This document shows, one piece after another, positions 24,330 to 36,000 of a DNA stretch of 64,000 nucleotides (position 1 is its first letter; the number at the start of each line of letters is the position of its first letter). The notes below the pieces were generated by a model. The model was not told the origin of the DNA and searched no databases. It worked only from the letters and a program-made list of their open reading frames with translations. Source of the DNA: Embiotoca jacksoni (Eukaryota > Chordata > Actinopteri > Embiotocidae); assembly GCA_022577435.1 (NCBI GenBank), contig JAKOON010000008.1, positions 12,967,501 through 13,031,500 of the forward strand, read 5' to 3'. The translations under genes were made by a program, and so were the position numbers.

Positions 24330-25440
24330 TTTTGAGGCAAACACTGCAATTAAGTGCTTTTCGTAGCTCTTAATGAAACTCCTACACTTCTGGCCCACTC
24401 TCGAGCAAACCACAGCTCGCTCAGCTTTGATGGGTGCCTTCTCCCAACAGCAAGTTCCAGCTCTTTCTGTATATGTTCAATTGGTTTAGGATAAAGACTC
24501 ATAGCAGGCCACTTCAGAACAACTCAAAGTTTTATTTTTCTCCTTTCTTTGGTGCTTTTAGATTTATGTTTTTTGTGTCATCATACCATTACAGGAGCCA
24601 TGACCTGCAACTGAGACAGAGCTTTCTGACACTGGGCCATACATTTAGCCCCAACAGCCCTCTCATAATCTGGTTTCATTGTACCCTGCAAAGACCCACA
24701 ACATAACTGAGCCCTCTCCATGTGTTAAAATGGAGACGGTATTCTTTTCTTTGACAGCTAATTTTTTTTATTATCTGTACAAATGACATTCTCAAAGAAG
24801 CCTTGTCAACATGCATTTTAGCATGTTGACAGTCTGCCTTTTTATATATATATATATATATTTCAAATGTGCGGTCTTCTATAATGGAGCCCACTTTCAT
24901 TCAGAAATGCATGGTGCACCCACATAATGGTGTACTTTTATCTTGGAGGTCAGCTTGTAGGCATTTTCATGCTTTTCTCTGTGTCTTTTCCACCATTCGA
25001 ACTAACCTTCTGTTCAATCTGGGTCAGTTTTCCTCCTGAAGCCATGTCCAGAGAGGTTGGCTGCAGTCCCATGGACCTCAAACTTTTCTTTCCTAATAGC
25101 GACTGTCACTGGAACATCAAGCCTCATGCTTGGAGATGGTGTTGTAGCCTTTAACTTGACCGAGCTTGGCAATGATTTTCTGCTTGATCTCCTCAGACAA
25201 CGCTTTTCTTTTCCGTATTATTATATCTTTCTCCATGTTGTGCACAAAGTGACATAAAACAGAACAATGAGTGCTGTTCTCTAATTAAATGGGCTATAGG
25301 ACTAATTATATGATTTAATACACCTGTGACACCCATTGAAGACAATCATCTGCATGAAATATCCCTACAATCCACCGACTTATCCACACCTTTAAATCAA
25401 TTAGTGCATCCAAAGTCATGCAAGTGCATTTAAAAGCAAG
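24330..25440 (-). mobile_element. decayed Tc1/mariner element
   Basis: On the minus strand the segment follows, in order, the blocks of a Tc1-type transposase gene. There is an N-terminal HTH region near 25.2 kb (complement of cttgatctcctcagacaacg), then a central segment (complement of tggctgcagtcccatggacc), then C-terminal sequence near 24.4-24.7 kb (complement of catgacctgcaactgagaca). It has many indels and a (TA)n expansion at 24843-24861, and no intact frame. Identification rests on remembered similarity to a common fish Tc1 consensus. Confidence 0.6.
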
Positions 25441-25574
25441 TTATTTTAAAGTTCAATGCTTTGTAAGGCTATGTCAAATGCAGCATTTGGTCTATACAGT
25501 GACAAAATAAAATGTGAACCTTTGGATTTACCTGATTTTCTTGATGAATTGATCATAAAATGTGATGTGATATT

Positions 25575-25850
25575 CATCTGCAGCTGTGACTCAGATGGTA
25601 GAGTGAGTTGCCCAGCTGGTTGTACATTAATCATAAAGTTGGTGGTTTAATCCTCAGGTCCTCATGTCTGTATGGACATTGGGCAACCCCGACATGCTCC
25701 CAGTAGCAGGCCAGAACCTTGCATGGCAGCTCTGCTGCTAGTCATGTGTGTGAATGTGTGTGTGAATGGGAAGCAAACTGTAGAGCGCTTTGAGACCACT
25801 CAGGTGATAAAGTGAAGACCATTTACCATTCACATGTGCTTAAGCAAATA
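25575..25850 (+). repeat. tRNA-derived SINE
   Basis: Starts gcagctgtgactcagatggt (A-box-like tggctcagatggtagag variant), has a B-box-like ggtggtttaatcctc about 45 bp on, then the typical body ending tgtagagcgctttgagacca and ccatttaccatt. This is the layout of a common teleost tRNA-head SINE. A partial copy sits at 23376-23480. Not a functional tRNA gene: the cloverleaf is not maintained. Confidence 0.7.
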
Positions 25851-25899
25851 ACAAACAAACATTTATAATCATGTTTTTATTAAACACACCATTTAAAAA

Positions 25900-26640
25900 A
25901 TCTCAGTGTTGGTGGAAAAAGTGAATGCTTTATCAGCAATTACCTCAAACAAGTGTTTCTGTTAGCTGCAGATCAGACCTGTGCAACAGTCAGGAGGAAT
26001 TTTGAACCCTTCTCCCTGACAGAACTGCTTCAGCTCAGCTTTATTCTGAGGATGTGGTGTGAATGGCTCTCTTGATGTTATTCTTTGGTATCTTTATGGG
26101 GTTAAGTTCTTGCTTCAGACTGGGGTACTCTTTGTCCGTAGTAGATTAGGTCATTGTCCTGCTGCATCAGCTAACTTCTCCTAAATTTCAGCTGGCAGAC
26201 AGCCACCATGACATTATCCTGGAAGATACCCTGATAAATTTGGGAATTAATTTTCCTCCTTGATGATGGTGAGCTGTCCCAAAGGCAGCAAAATGTGCCC
26301 AAATCAAAAAGCTCCCTTCACCATGTTTTCATGACAGTGCCCTTTTTACTCCATAAGTAGTGCTGTGTTCTCCCCAACCAATTCAAACCTAGTTTCATCA
26401 CTCCACAGAACAAATAGCTCAGTGGAGTATCAAAGTGCTCTTCGGCAAACTGCTGTGGAGATCATGCTCTATGCAAACCACTACCAGGGAGAGTGGCCAC
26501 GGTACTAAATGGTCACCATTCATAGACAATTTGCCCAACTGTGGACTGAACCGTATCTAAACTCTGCGAGATTATCTTGTAACCTTTTCCAGCGACACAT
26601 CAAAAATGATTTATTGCAACTCATCTGAGATGAGATAATG
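25900..26640 (-). mobile_element. decayed Tc1/mariner element (second family)
   Basis: Contains, in minus-strand transposase order, the blocks ccttcaccatgttttcatga, tcatcactccacagaacaaa and aactgcttcagctcagcttt, plus ggtcattgtcctgctgcatc. These are characteristic of a fish Tc1-like family with a reversed gene. No open frame survives. It abuts the SINE at 25575-25850. Confidence 0.6.
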
Positions 26641-27049
26641 AGTGGTATTTGTTATGCGTTTGTTCATTATTGTAACTTAGATGAATATCTGGCCATGTTT
26701 TAAGACAAATATATACAAATAATTCCCAAGGAGTCATATGTACTTTTTTTTTTGAAAGATGAACATTTATATCCAATTGTTCTTTTACAATAAATAGCTC
26801 AGTTTTCCTGATGCAGAAAGTCGAGAACTAAAATCTATCCAGACAACACTTCCTGTTTTGTCATTTCCTCAACCTTCTTACATAGCTACAGTGTAAACTG
26901 CTTTTCATTTACCAAACAAGTTGTACCTTCTTTTTATCCTCTCATTCAAGAATATTTCTCTCCTCTGCTGAATAAAACACAAGAAAAAGTTTAAAACATC
27001 TTTCAAAAAAGATTCTTGAAGAAAGCATCACCAGAAAACAACACAACAC
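26641..27049. other. no gene seen
   Basis: AT-rich filler between two repeats, with a poly(T) run near 26,745. Confidence 0.5.
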
Positions 27050-27360
27050 AACACAGGGAAAAGTTGAGATACACCTCGACAGGTCACCAGTCCATCAAGA
27101 GTCCTACACAGAAAGACAGACAGCCATTCACGCAAACATTCACACCTGCAGCCTATTCAGAATCACTAATTAACCTAACATGCATGCCTGTAGGATATGG
27201 GAGGAGGCTGGAGCACCTGGGGAAATCCCACACAGGCACAGGGAGAACATGCTATATCTATACAGGAAGGCCCCAGCTGACTGGCAGTTTCAAATCCAGA
27301 ACTGTCTTGCCGTGAGGTGAGAGCTGTATGAACCACTGCACCACTGTGCCGTCCACCTTT
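27050..27360 (-). repeat. tRNA-derived SINE / dispersed retroposon, reversed
   Basis: Ends (in + orientation) with accactgcaccactgtgccg; read on the minus strand this is cggcacagtggtgcagtggt, a tRNA-like head, with ctcacggcaagacagttctg beyond it. The body has caggtcaccagtccatca and aattaacctaacatgcatgc, blocks very common in teleost genomes. Confidence 0.6.
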
Positions 27361-28699
27361 AGAGAATCAGTATTGTGAGCATTTTGATAAAGCATCATAT
27401 TTCAAATTTAACATACTATTTAGTGAAAGTTGTATAATTCTGCCAGCATAATAAGACCACTCACCTCTTATTGTTAATGTTAATTTATTCTGAGGCCAAT
27501 CAGCAACTTATTTAGGCACATAAAACATCTTTGAAAATGTAAATGATCTGCTATCATACTGAACATTATCCCGTGCAGTCTCAGATTCAGAGACAATTGA
27601 ATTACATAGAAAAAAAAATTGATAAATGGCATAATATGGAGGCAGTTTACACCTTTGTTGTGATATCAGCTTGGTCTGATCAGTTTTCTGAACAAATAAA
27701 TAGGGACTCAAATTTTCTTTTGAAATTGTTTTTATGGTCTGATATTTTTACTTTGTACCACATATATAAGAACAATAATGATCCAAATCTAGTGTGGCCT
27801 GGAGAGCAGTTGCACATTATTTGCAATGAGCTCCTTTCCACAGATCTCAGTCAATAATGTGAAACAGGCAGAATTCATATTCATGCTCACAGGCACAGAA
27901 CTGAAAACCAGAATAGCCTACTTTCCTGTGTTGTAGTTTCTTAGAAGGGTGATTTTTGGACCAAAGGTAGTATACCAATGTCTTATTTTGTTAATTTTGT
28001 GGGTGACCATGTGAGCTGAGGAATGTGTGGTCAATGTATAACATTTTCAAATAAAGAATAAATTAGAGAAAGACAATCCCAAGTAAGTTCTTTCCAAACA
28101 ATTTAGACATATAAAAGAAATATGATTTCTACATTGGGCTTGACATAAAAAAGTCCTGAATGTTTTAGATATTACAATGATGAAAAATATTCTAACACCT
28201 GTAGGAAACAAATTCAAGGAACATTTCATGCAGTGACTCAGCTTATACGTAACGGTCTACAATTAAATATCACTATTTTCACTTGTGAATAACTTTTCAA
28301 CATATTCACTTGAGCCTGATCAATTTAAATTCACAAGTAACCAATAAGTCTTGATAACATAGGTATATATTAAATATAGAACATATAGCTTAGCTACCTT
28401 AACACTGTCATGTAGCTCCAACACTGATAATGTGGTGAGCTAAAGAAATTATTAGGTGCAACAGGGTGATTGCAAAATGGAAATACAAACATAGATTTTT
28501 GTTTTTTTAGTTGTCAACTTCTTTTGTTTATTTTTATTCATCACTAACATAAACCATAATTAAACATTATGGAAGAGATTGCTATTGCATGATGCTGCAC
28601 AGGTCAATGAAAGGGTGTAGCCTACTCACATCACTAGTTTTGCAGCTTCCAGTAGGTCATCGTTGGTTATAAATAGTTCTTTGTTCTGGATGTTTCCTA
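27361..28699. other. no gene seen
   Basis: AT-rich 5' flank of CDYL2. The open frames here (27543-27857 and others) resemble no known protein. Confidence 0.5.
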
Positions 28700-29162
28700 A
28701 TGAATCTAAATTAGGTTAGGGCAGGTCTTTCTTTGACAGTAAAGTGGACAGGTAGAGAGGATCATAGAAAGGGATCTGACTCAGCTGATGTGTGTAAACA
28801 CAACATTTCATCTCCCGTTGAGTAGTTTGGATTGCAACAGAGCTCGGAGGAGCTGCTGGGCGCATGCAGACCATCAGGCTGTGCATTCTTTGCCGGGGAC
28901 TAATTTCCAGTCCTCCACTTGGGTCTGGGTAAACAGCACCGCCCCGATGGTTGTTTGTTTTAAGTGTGGAACGATCCATCGCAGAGCGCCGGGCTCGATT
29001 GACACTGTCTGCTGATCTGCTACTGCGGATTGCTCAGAATAACAAGGCTGCTCGCTAATTCCCGTCTATCGGGGCTTTCGCCGAAACACCGAGAGAGTAG
29101 GGTCCAAAAAAAAGCCAACCAGGCAGGCAAGAACGCCGCGCCGCCGTTGTCCGCACCCCAGA
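28700..29162 (+). promoter_or_regulatory. cdyl2: CDYL2 promoter and 5' UTR (CpG-enriched)
   Basis: CpG dinucleotides become frequent from about 28,840 and remain so past the start codon to about 29,500, in strong contrast to the AT-rich surroundings. No TATA box is evident near the likely start. A GGGCGCATGCAG sequence at 28858-28869 partly resembles an NRF1 site (weak). The 5' UTR directly before the ATG is GC-rich (cgccgcgccgccgttgtccg). The transcription start itself cannot be read from sequence. Confidence 0.6.
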
Positions 29163-29186
29163 ATGGCTTCAGGAGACCTTTACGAG
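29163..29186 (+). CDS. cdyl2: CDYL2 coding exon 1 (MASGDLYE)
   Basis: Eight codons, identical as recalled to the start of human CDYL2, followed by a gtagga donor at 29187. The start codon sits in a CpG-rich stretch. Splicing in phase 0 to GTG GAG CGG at 47140 restores LYEVERIVDKR, the beginning of the chromodomain. Tyr7, encoded here, corresponds to the first aromatic-cage residue (HP1 Tyr24). Too short for ORF prediction and easily missed. Confidence 0.93.
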
Positions 29187-29750
29187 GTAGGATAAAACCA
29201 TGTCCAAGGAAAATGCTCTGTAATATTGACGAATAATGGAATTAGGAAGTAAAGGGAAGGGCGTCGCGTATGTAAAAAGCGGTGTCCTAAGCCCTTTAAC
29301 AGGCGAAACTAACCCCTCTGAAGCTTTGCGAAGACAAGATTGGTTAATTCATGTTTCTACTTTATGTCGCTTCTGATATACTTTGACATAATTCTTCGCG
29401 ACTGTGGTAAATAGACACGATGTCATTTACGGGCTGAACTCCTCAGTCTGTCGCCGAGTTGAAAGTCGTGGTAAAGTGACAGCAGCGCGGAGCGGACGGG
29501 CATGGTGAATAGCTACAGACGGAGTGATGGTTCTGAAGGTGCGCATACATGCCAAAAGATATTTTGGCATCACAGGCTTTCACAGCGGTGCGAGTGTTTC
29601 GCAGGCTGTTTGGCAGATAGGACGAGAGACGCCAGTGTATTTTTTTTTTTTTTTTTTTTTATCGAGCGGTGTAAACAAGTGTGTGTGTGAGCTTCTTTCA
29701 GGGTTCATGCGTGGATTTGTGAAATTCTGACTCCCACAGTGTTGGGGGTG

Positions 29751-29782
<32 letters not shown>

Positions 29783-30037
29783 GACCAAATGGTTGGCAGG
29801 AAGGTCACGCTGCCCTCGTGCGCAACATCTCTCTGGAACCGTTGCCAGAAATTGCATGAAGCCTGGTTCCTACGGACAGTCACTGTCTAATGACAGTAAT
29901 GCTGACAGGGTGTCATACAGTATGTTTCACTTCATGTTACTAACAGACGGATGGGGGGGGGGGGGGGGGATTTGAATGTCTGTTGACTTCCAAAGACAAA
30001 CAAATATAGTTTGCATATATCACCTCTTCCTTTTTTC

Positions 30038-30070
<33 letters not shown>

Positions 30071-33000
30071 AATGCACACAGTTTAATCATGTCACAACAA
30101 AGTCCATCTGAAAAGAAACTTGGGGATCCTCTGAGTGTTCAGCTAGATAACATTATCTGCTCACAGAACTGACAAATAATGCACGATAGTCAAGCAGGAC
30201 ATGAGTTACAAGACAATAGATTAGGCTAAATAAGTGAGAAGCAGTAAGTAATTATGTTTTCACACAATGTTAGGCTGTTGGACTGTAATATATATACATA
30301 TATATATAAAGTATATTATTGCTCTTTATCCTTGAAACACATTTAATTTGGAATATGATAGCACAGTGCTGCCTATAAGCCGACCCATGGACTAAATTTA
30401 ACACAAGACCAAGTTAATATATAATATTGTCTCATCCCCACCTCCTCCGTCATGGCCATGTGTTTTGGCTTTTGTCAGTTTTATTTATTTAATAATTTTT
30501 TTTGTTTGTTAAGCTTCTTTCAGCTTGGCTTCATGCGTTCATGTACCACCCCTGAGCAAAGAAAGCTGTTTATTGTATGACACATTCAAGTCATATTGTT
30601 TGGTAATTGCTACTGCTGAGTGGGGAAAAAAAAACTGTCACTTGTGATTCAGCATTGTATGAGTGTAGCTTTACATCAATTAAGGACTATAGAGCAATAC
30701 TCTACTTTTGTTTTGAAGTGAGTCCTCGATTGAGAACGTTTCTTGTTCTGTGAAGGCTGTTGGTTTGATGTGAAATGTGCTTCATGTGGCAGCCTTCAAC
30801 CGTGTGACCACGGGAAGCTGATTCATTTGTGTGGAGCTGAGTGACTGATCACTGCTAAGCGGGTTACTGGTTTATCATGATCTATCAATAGAAAATCTCC
30901 CCTTGTGGGATCAATAAAGTACTTCTATCTATCTATCTATCTATCTATACACACAATATTATTTACAGTGTGTGTAATTATGGCCTATAATGGTAATTAC
31001 ATTTTTTTAGTTGTTTTCCTGCTAACATGACAATAGCTCCATGGGTGACAGTCATGTTTTAAGTGACCAAAATGTAGAAGCTGGCCAAAGTTTGCCTGGG
31101 CTGTATAGATTTTATTTAAAAATGTGGAGAACTTCTTTTGTTGAGATGTATGGTAAGCAATAATTTTGAGGAGCTAGTGCCCGTTGGAAGCACCGTCACC
31201 AGAGAACTAGCTGATATGGTTGTGAAGAGGTGTTGTTTTTTTATGGTGCTATTGGAAATTGTTTGAAAAGTGTGATACATTTTGGAACGTTAGGACAGAT
31301 TAAGAGAGATAAAAGCCAAGAAATGTATGTATCATTTGACTCTTGCATGTTCATTATTTTATGTTATTATTTTTCTTTTGAGAAAAGCAAAATCAAGGTG
31401 ACTACAAACCACATTGCAGCTCACATTAATAAAGGAAGAATTTGCTGATTTCACATCAACTGAGCCAACCTGATGAGCTAAGAATAAGCTTGGTTATTTT
31501 TCAATGCAGAAGAACATCCTGACTTCACTCTTAGGTTTCTAATAAGATGTTGTGAAGCTTGAGTTGAGGTTATTAGCTGTCTGTTGGGTTCTGGAGTTAG
31601 AAAATCCATTTTAGAAAGTGGATGTTGTGGAGTCAAGGAGATGGAGCCTTGGCTCGAAAGAGGGAGCAGTGACCTCCAGGACTGAGTGAGTGAGACAGAC
31701 TGAGGCCAAGGTTGGGTACTGAAATTCAGTACTCTTCTGTTGTCATTTGAGAGTGGGAAGGTGTTAAATATTCAACCTGTAATTATGTGTCTGAATTCAA
31801 TATTCAGTCTCTCAGGCTGTGCCTTGTGCTACAGTGGGGGGCGTTTCTAAAATGTCACTCTGATCTATTGCATGCTTTCTTGAGCTATCAGTAAACAAGG
31901 CCATCACTCTCTTTCTTGGTGGAAAGTGAAGAAAACTTGCAAGTCCTGTTGAACCGATTTCATGACATCAAGCCATGTGTGAGAAATATTTTTGCAAAAT
32001 TGTGCATCAAGATCAGGTTGTCTGCAGACTTTATAAAATGTAATGAGGCAGTGGGGATGAACATAATGTGAATTCTACAACGTCGTTGAGAAATATAACA
32101 GCCTGGGGTCAGTTGCTGTTCAAAGATACTCACTGCTTATCTGTATTTATTAACCACATTAAACACTTCAACAAAGATGCATACATTTGAACAAAATGAT
32201 GTACAAAGAGACAAATTTTGAATGAAAAAAATGTATAACGTCTCGTATTATGAGAGAAGTTGAGGTTTACAGGCAACACCTGACATCTGTTAAAGGAACT
32301 CTATCTTTCCCTGAACCACAATATGCCTTTTAAGCATCAAATATTTGCCTCCTGTTGACTTTAAACGTAGCTGTCAAATATATTCATGGTTTCTTTTCAG
32401 AAGAACACTGCCGTTTCCTTGAAATATGTTGTCACAGTAGATTGTAAAGGTGACATGATTTAATCAGCTTCTTCACTGTTCTTGGTAATGATGATTTCAT
32501 CACATGTAACAGGTTTCTCTGTCACAGACTGAAGCTCAGGTTGAGGTTGCATCTTCCTAAGCCATGCTGTGGCTTGTTACTGATATCTATGGTGCACAAA
32601 GGAAGAATTGTAATGACTTTCGTCACTCCTTGACTCTCGTCCAACATTAGGTCAAAGTTCTCATCGATCAAATAAAATATCTCAATGTCTACCTGACTGA
32701 CATGCACAAAACCTTTGGCACAACATTCATCCTGATGTTGACCAATTATTAGCCAGTTGGAAACATGAATTTATTCCTATTGTTTTTCACAGAAAACTTA
32801 TTTTCTATTGATTTAACATTACCTTCATGTTTTCTCAATATACTGGGTTGCTAAGCGTCTTTGTTTCAGTGTCTGAATGCTCTCTACCCATGACTCCTAT
32901 GTTTCACACTCTATACAGCAGCCTTCATAAAAAGTTTTCGAAAGCAGAGTTAGATTTAGATGCACATGGTGAGAGGATAGCAGCTTAAAAAAAAAATGGA

Positions 33001-36000
33001 ATTACTGCCCAGTGTCTGTATGCCTCTGCTAACCACTCAAGTAATAATTTACATGCATATCTGTTCAAACTCATATAAATGTTAATGCAAAGAAGCTAAA
33101 AATTCTGAATTGCCAATGTTTCACACAATCCTGACCACACAGAAAATCCACAATTTCTAGATGGACAATTCAATAACTGTCATAAATGTGAAATATGATT
33201 ACCCCTTCTGCTCCTCAGTTATTGAGTTGAATAATAGACAGAAAAGAATAACAATCATCTTATCCTATTAGATATTTGTGTGAAATATTGTCATATTTTT
33301 GCTGTGAATTATTACGTTTATTGAATCCAAGTGGATGTCAGTACCAAATTTTAAGTAATGCCTTCAAGGTGTTCCGGAGATATCACATGCACAAGAATGA
33401 GACTGATGGATTGGAAGGTCATATTGACCTTGACCTCTGACCTCAGATCACCAAAATCTGTTCAGTTCATCCCTGAGTCCAAATTAAGGTTTGTGCCAAA
33501 TTTGAAGAAGATCCCTCAAGGTGTCCTGCGATATTGGATTCTAAAGAATGGGACTCATGGATAGAACGGATGTGAGGTGATATTGACCTTGCTCTCTGAC
33601 TTTTGATTACCCACCAAAACCAAGTGAAAGTTTTTGTCAAATTTGAAGGTCTCTCAAGGCATTGCTGAGTGATCGCGTTCACAAGAAATGGAAATATGTG
33701 AGGTCACAGTAATTGAACCTCTGACCTTTGACAACCAAAATCTGATAAGTACATTGTTTAGGCCAAGTGAACATTTCTGCCAATTTTGATGAAGCTTAAG
33801 GTAATCATGAGATATTGCGTTCACAAGAGAAAGAAAGTGATCTTGACCTCTGACTACCAACATCTAGTCAGTTCAGCGTTGGTACCAAGTGAATTCTTTT
33901 GCTAAGTTTGAAGAAATTCCCTTAAGGCGTTCTTGAGATATTACCATCAGAGATGGATGAGAGGGACACAAGGTCACAGTGACCCTGAATTTTGACGACC
34001 AAACTCTCATCCGTTCACTCTGAGGGCGTGTGAATGATTGTGCCACATTTTTAAGAAATTCCCTCCAGCTGTTCCTGAGATATTATGTTCATGAGAATTA
34101 ATCGAATTGGGGTCACAGGGACCTTGACCTTTGACCTCCAAAAGCTATTTTACCTCATCCTTAGAACCAAGGGAATCCGTTTGTCAAGTTTGAAGAAATT
34201 CCCTGAAGGCATTCTTGAGACTCAGTGTTAATGTGAACAGGATGGAAGGACAACCTATACAAATCTATAAAATCAGAATCAGAGGTTCCAGATTAGGTGG
34301 CAATGATTTGATTCATATTGAAATGTGATTTGAAATGGGCAGTACATGCAAGAAAACCTTCAAACATCTTGCAACTGAAGCAACTTTGTGTAGAGGACTG
34401 ATCAAAAATTGACGAGTGAACAAATGTGCAAAAGGTTTACAATACTTTATTTCTGCTTAAGGGGCCATTAGCATCTAGATACTTTCTTTTTCCCCAGAAA
34501 AATATAAGATCGATTGATATTTTTGTTCAATAGATGACTGAAAAAAACGAACTTTCAAGTACACCAGCTTTATCTGTAAGACACTGAGTGGCAAATTGTC
34601 AAATATTGTCCAAATATGTAAAAAGATTAGCCAACAATTTCGATAGGATGTATCTAATTTTTTACATCACTGTGTATCAGTTAAACAAACAGATATGTTG
34701 GCTTTTTCACTTAAATCATGTTGATATTAGCATGTAGCTCAGAGCACTGCTGCCTAAGCACAGCCTTACAGGCCTGTAGTAGACTCTTGGAACCAGATTA
34801 ACAAGAAAATGATGTTGTGTCAGTGTGTGCTGTGGATTTTATTGAGTTTTAGGCTACAAGCTGGATGTTTCCAGGGAATTTGGTTGTGTGTTTGTTGTAC
34901 TAGCTTGGGTGTTACTTCCTTATTCTGAGTCTGAGTGGTACAATTTGTGCAGTGGTGAAGATGCTGAAGCAGACCCAGCATGACTAATGCACCTGGTCAG
35001 AAATACACTCGGTTGCACCTGTAACCACAACCAAAAGTTATGTCGGCATATACAGTACGTTTACACACCAGTCTGGACATCCTCGACAGACCTTTTGTAT
35101 GTTGTTTTCACTACGTTTTGGAATGTAGGATGCTGAAAAGAAATTCAGCAGCTGAGGGAGGATATGCCCTCCTCCACTCTCCCACCTCGTGCTTCAATAC
35201 TAAATGTTACTAAACCTCTCTGGTCTGTGTATAAAACTGGGCCCTTCTACCTCCTCCACTTTCCTTCTTTTCTCTGCATGTGGCTCTGCTGTACTGTTAA
35301 AGTCTCCCTCCACTCAAAATTGTTTTTTTTTTCTTGTTCCCACAGTTGAAAGTTTGAGCTTCACTGTAAGAATGCAACACATTCTCGTGCTGAAACGACA
35401 GAATAGTTTGTTTTCCAGTGACTACCAAAACGACAAATATGATTGTTTTAGGTGCCCCGCATTGGACCAACGTGTCGTCAAGTGTAAAAAGACAGAATGG
35501 GTCATTTCACCATCTGAGAGTACCAGCGACGTGTGTACCGAACCTTTGTTACCATGGTCGTAATAGACACAATGTTAACGTGATACGGGTGCAGTATGTC
35601 AAAATAACTATGTGTTTTTTACCGACATGACATGCGCTCAATATATTATGTAAGTTAAAATAACCTACCATCTTTATTACTACAACCACTAGAAGTCACA
35701 AGAATAAATGTAGGTAGTTTTGACACCACAATCAACCGGTGTTGTCGCTTTCAATGAGGACCGTCTAGCATAATGAGGTATGGGCACTGTTTAAAGCTGT
35801 TTTCACAGTCGTCTGAGGATGGAGGATGGTTTCTCTGTGAAAGTGTAATTTTAAGAGGTAGTCCTACAAGGATGATTTGTAACATCACAAATATTTTAAA
35901 AGCAAATCCCAGTGCAGTCCAACTAGCACGAGTGCACAGTGCAGACTTGAAACCTCCAGTGTATACTGACAATAAAAATGGGTTTGACATTAAAGCATGA

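Noticed and set aside
25575..25660. tRNA-like A and B boxes
   Set aside because: The arms do not form a cloverleaf and the sequence continues into a SINE body, so it is not a tRNA gene.
27290..27360. tRNA-like head on the minus strand
   Set aside because: Same reasoning: SINE head, no intact cloverleaf.
35204..35563. Open frame with spaced cysteines (YDCFRCPALDQRVVKCKK), faintly TNF-receptor-like
   Set aside because: Only three cysteines, no repeat of the module, AT-rich intronic context and no supporting splice structure; likely chance.
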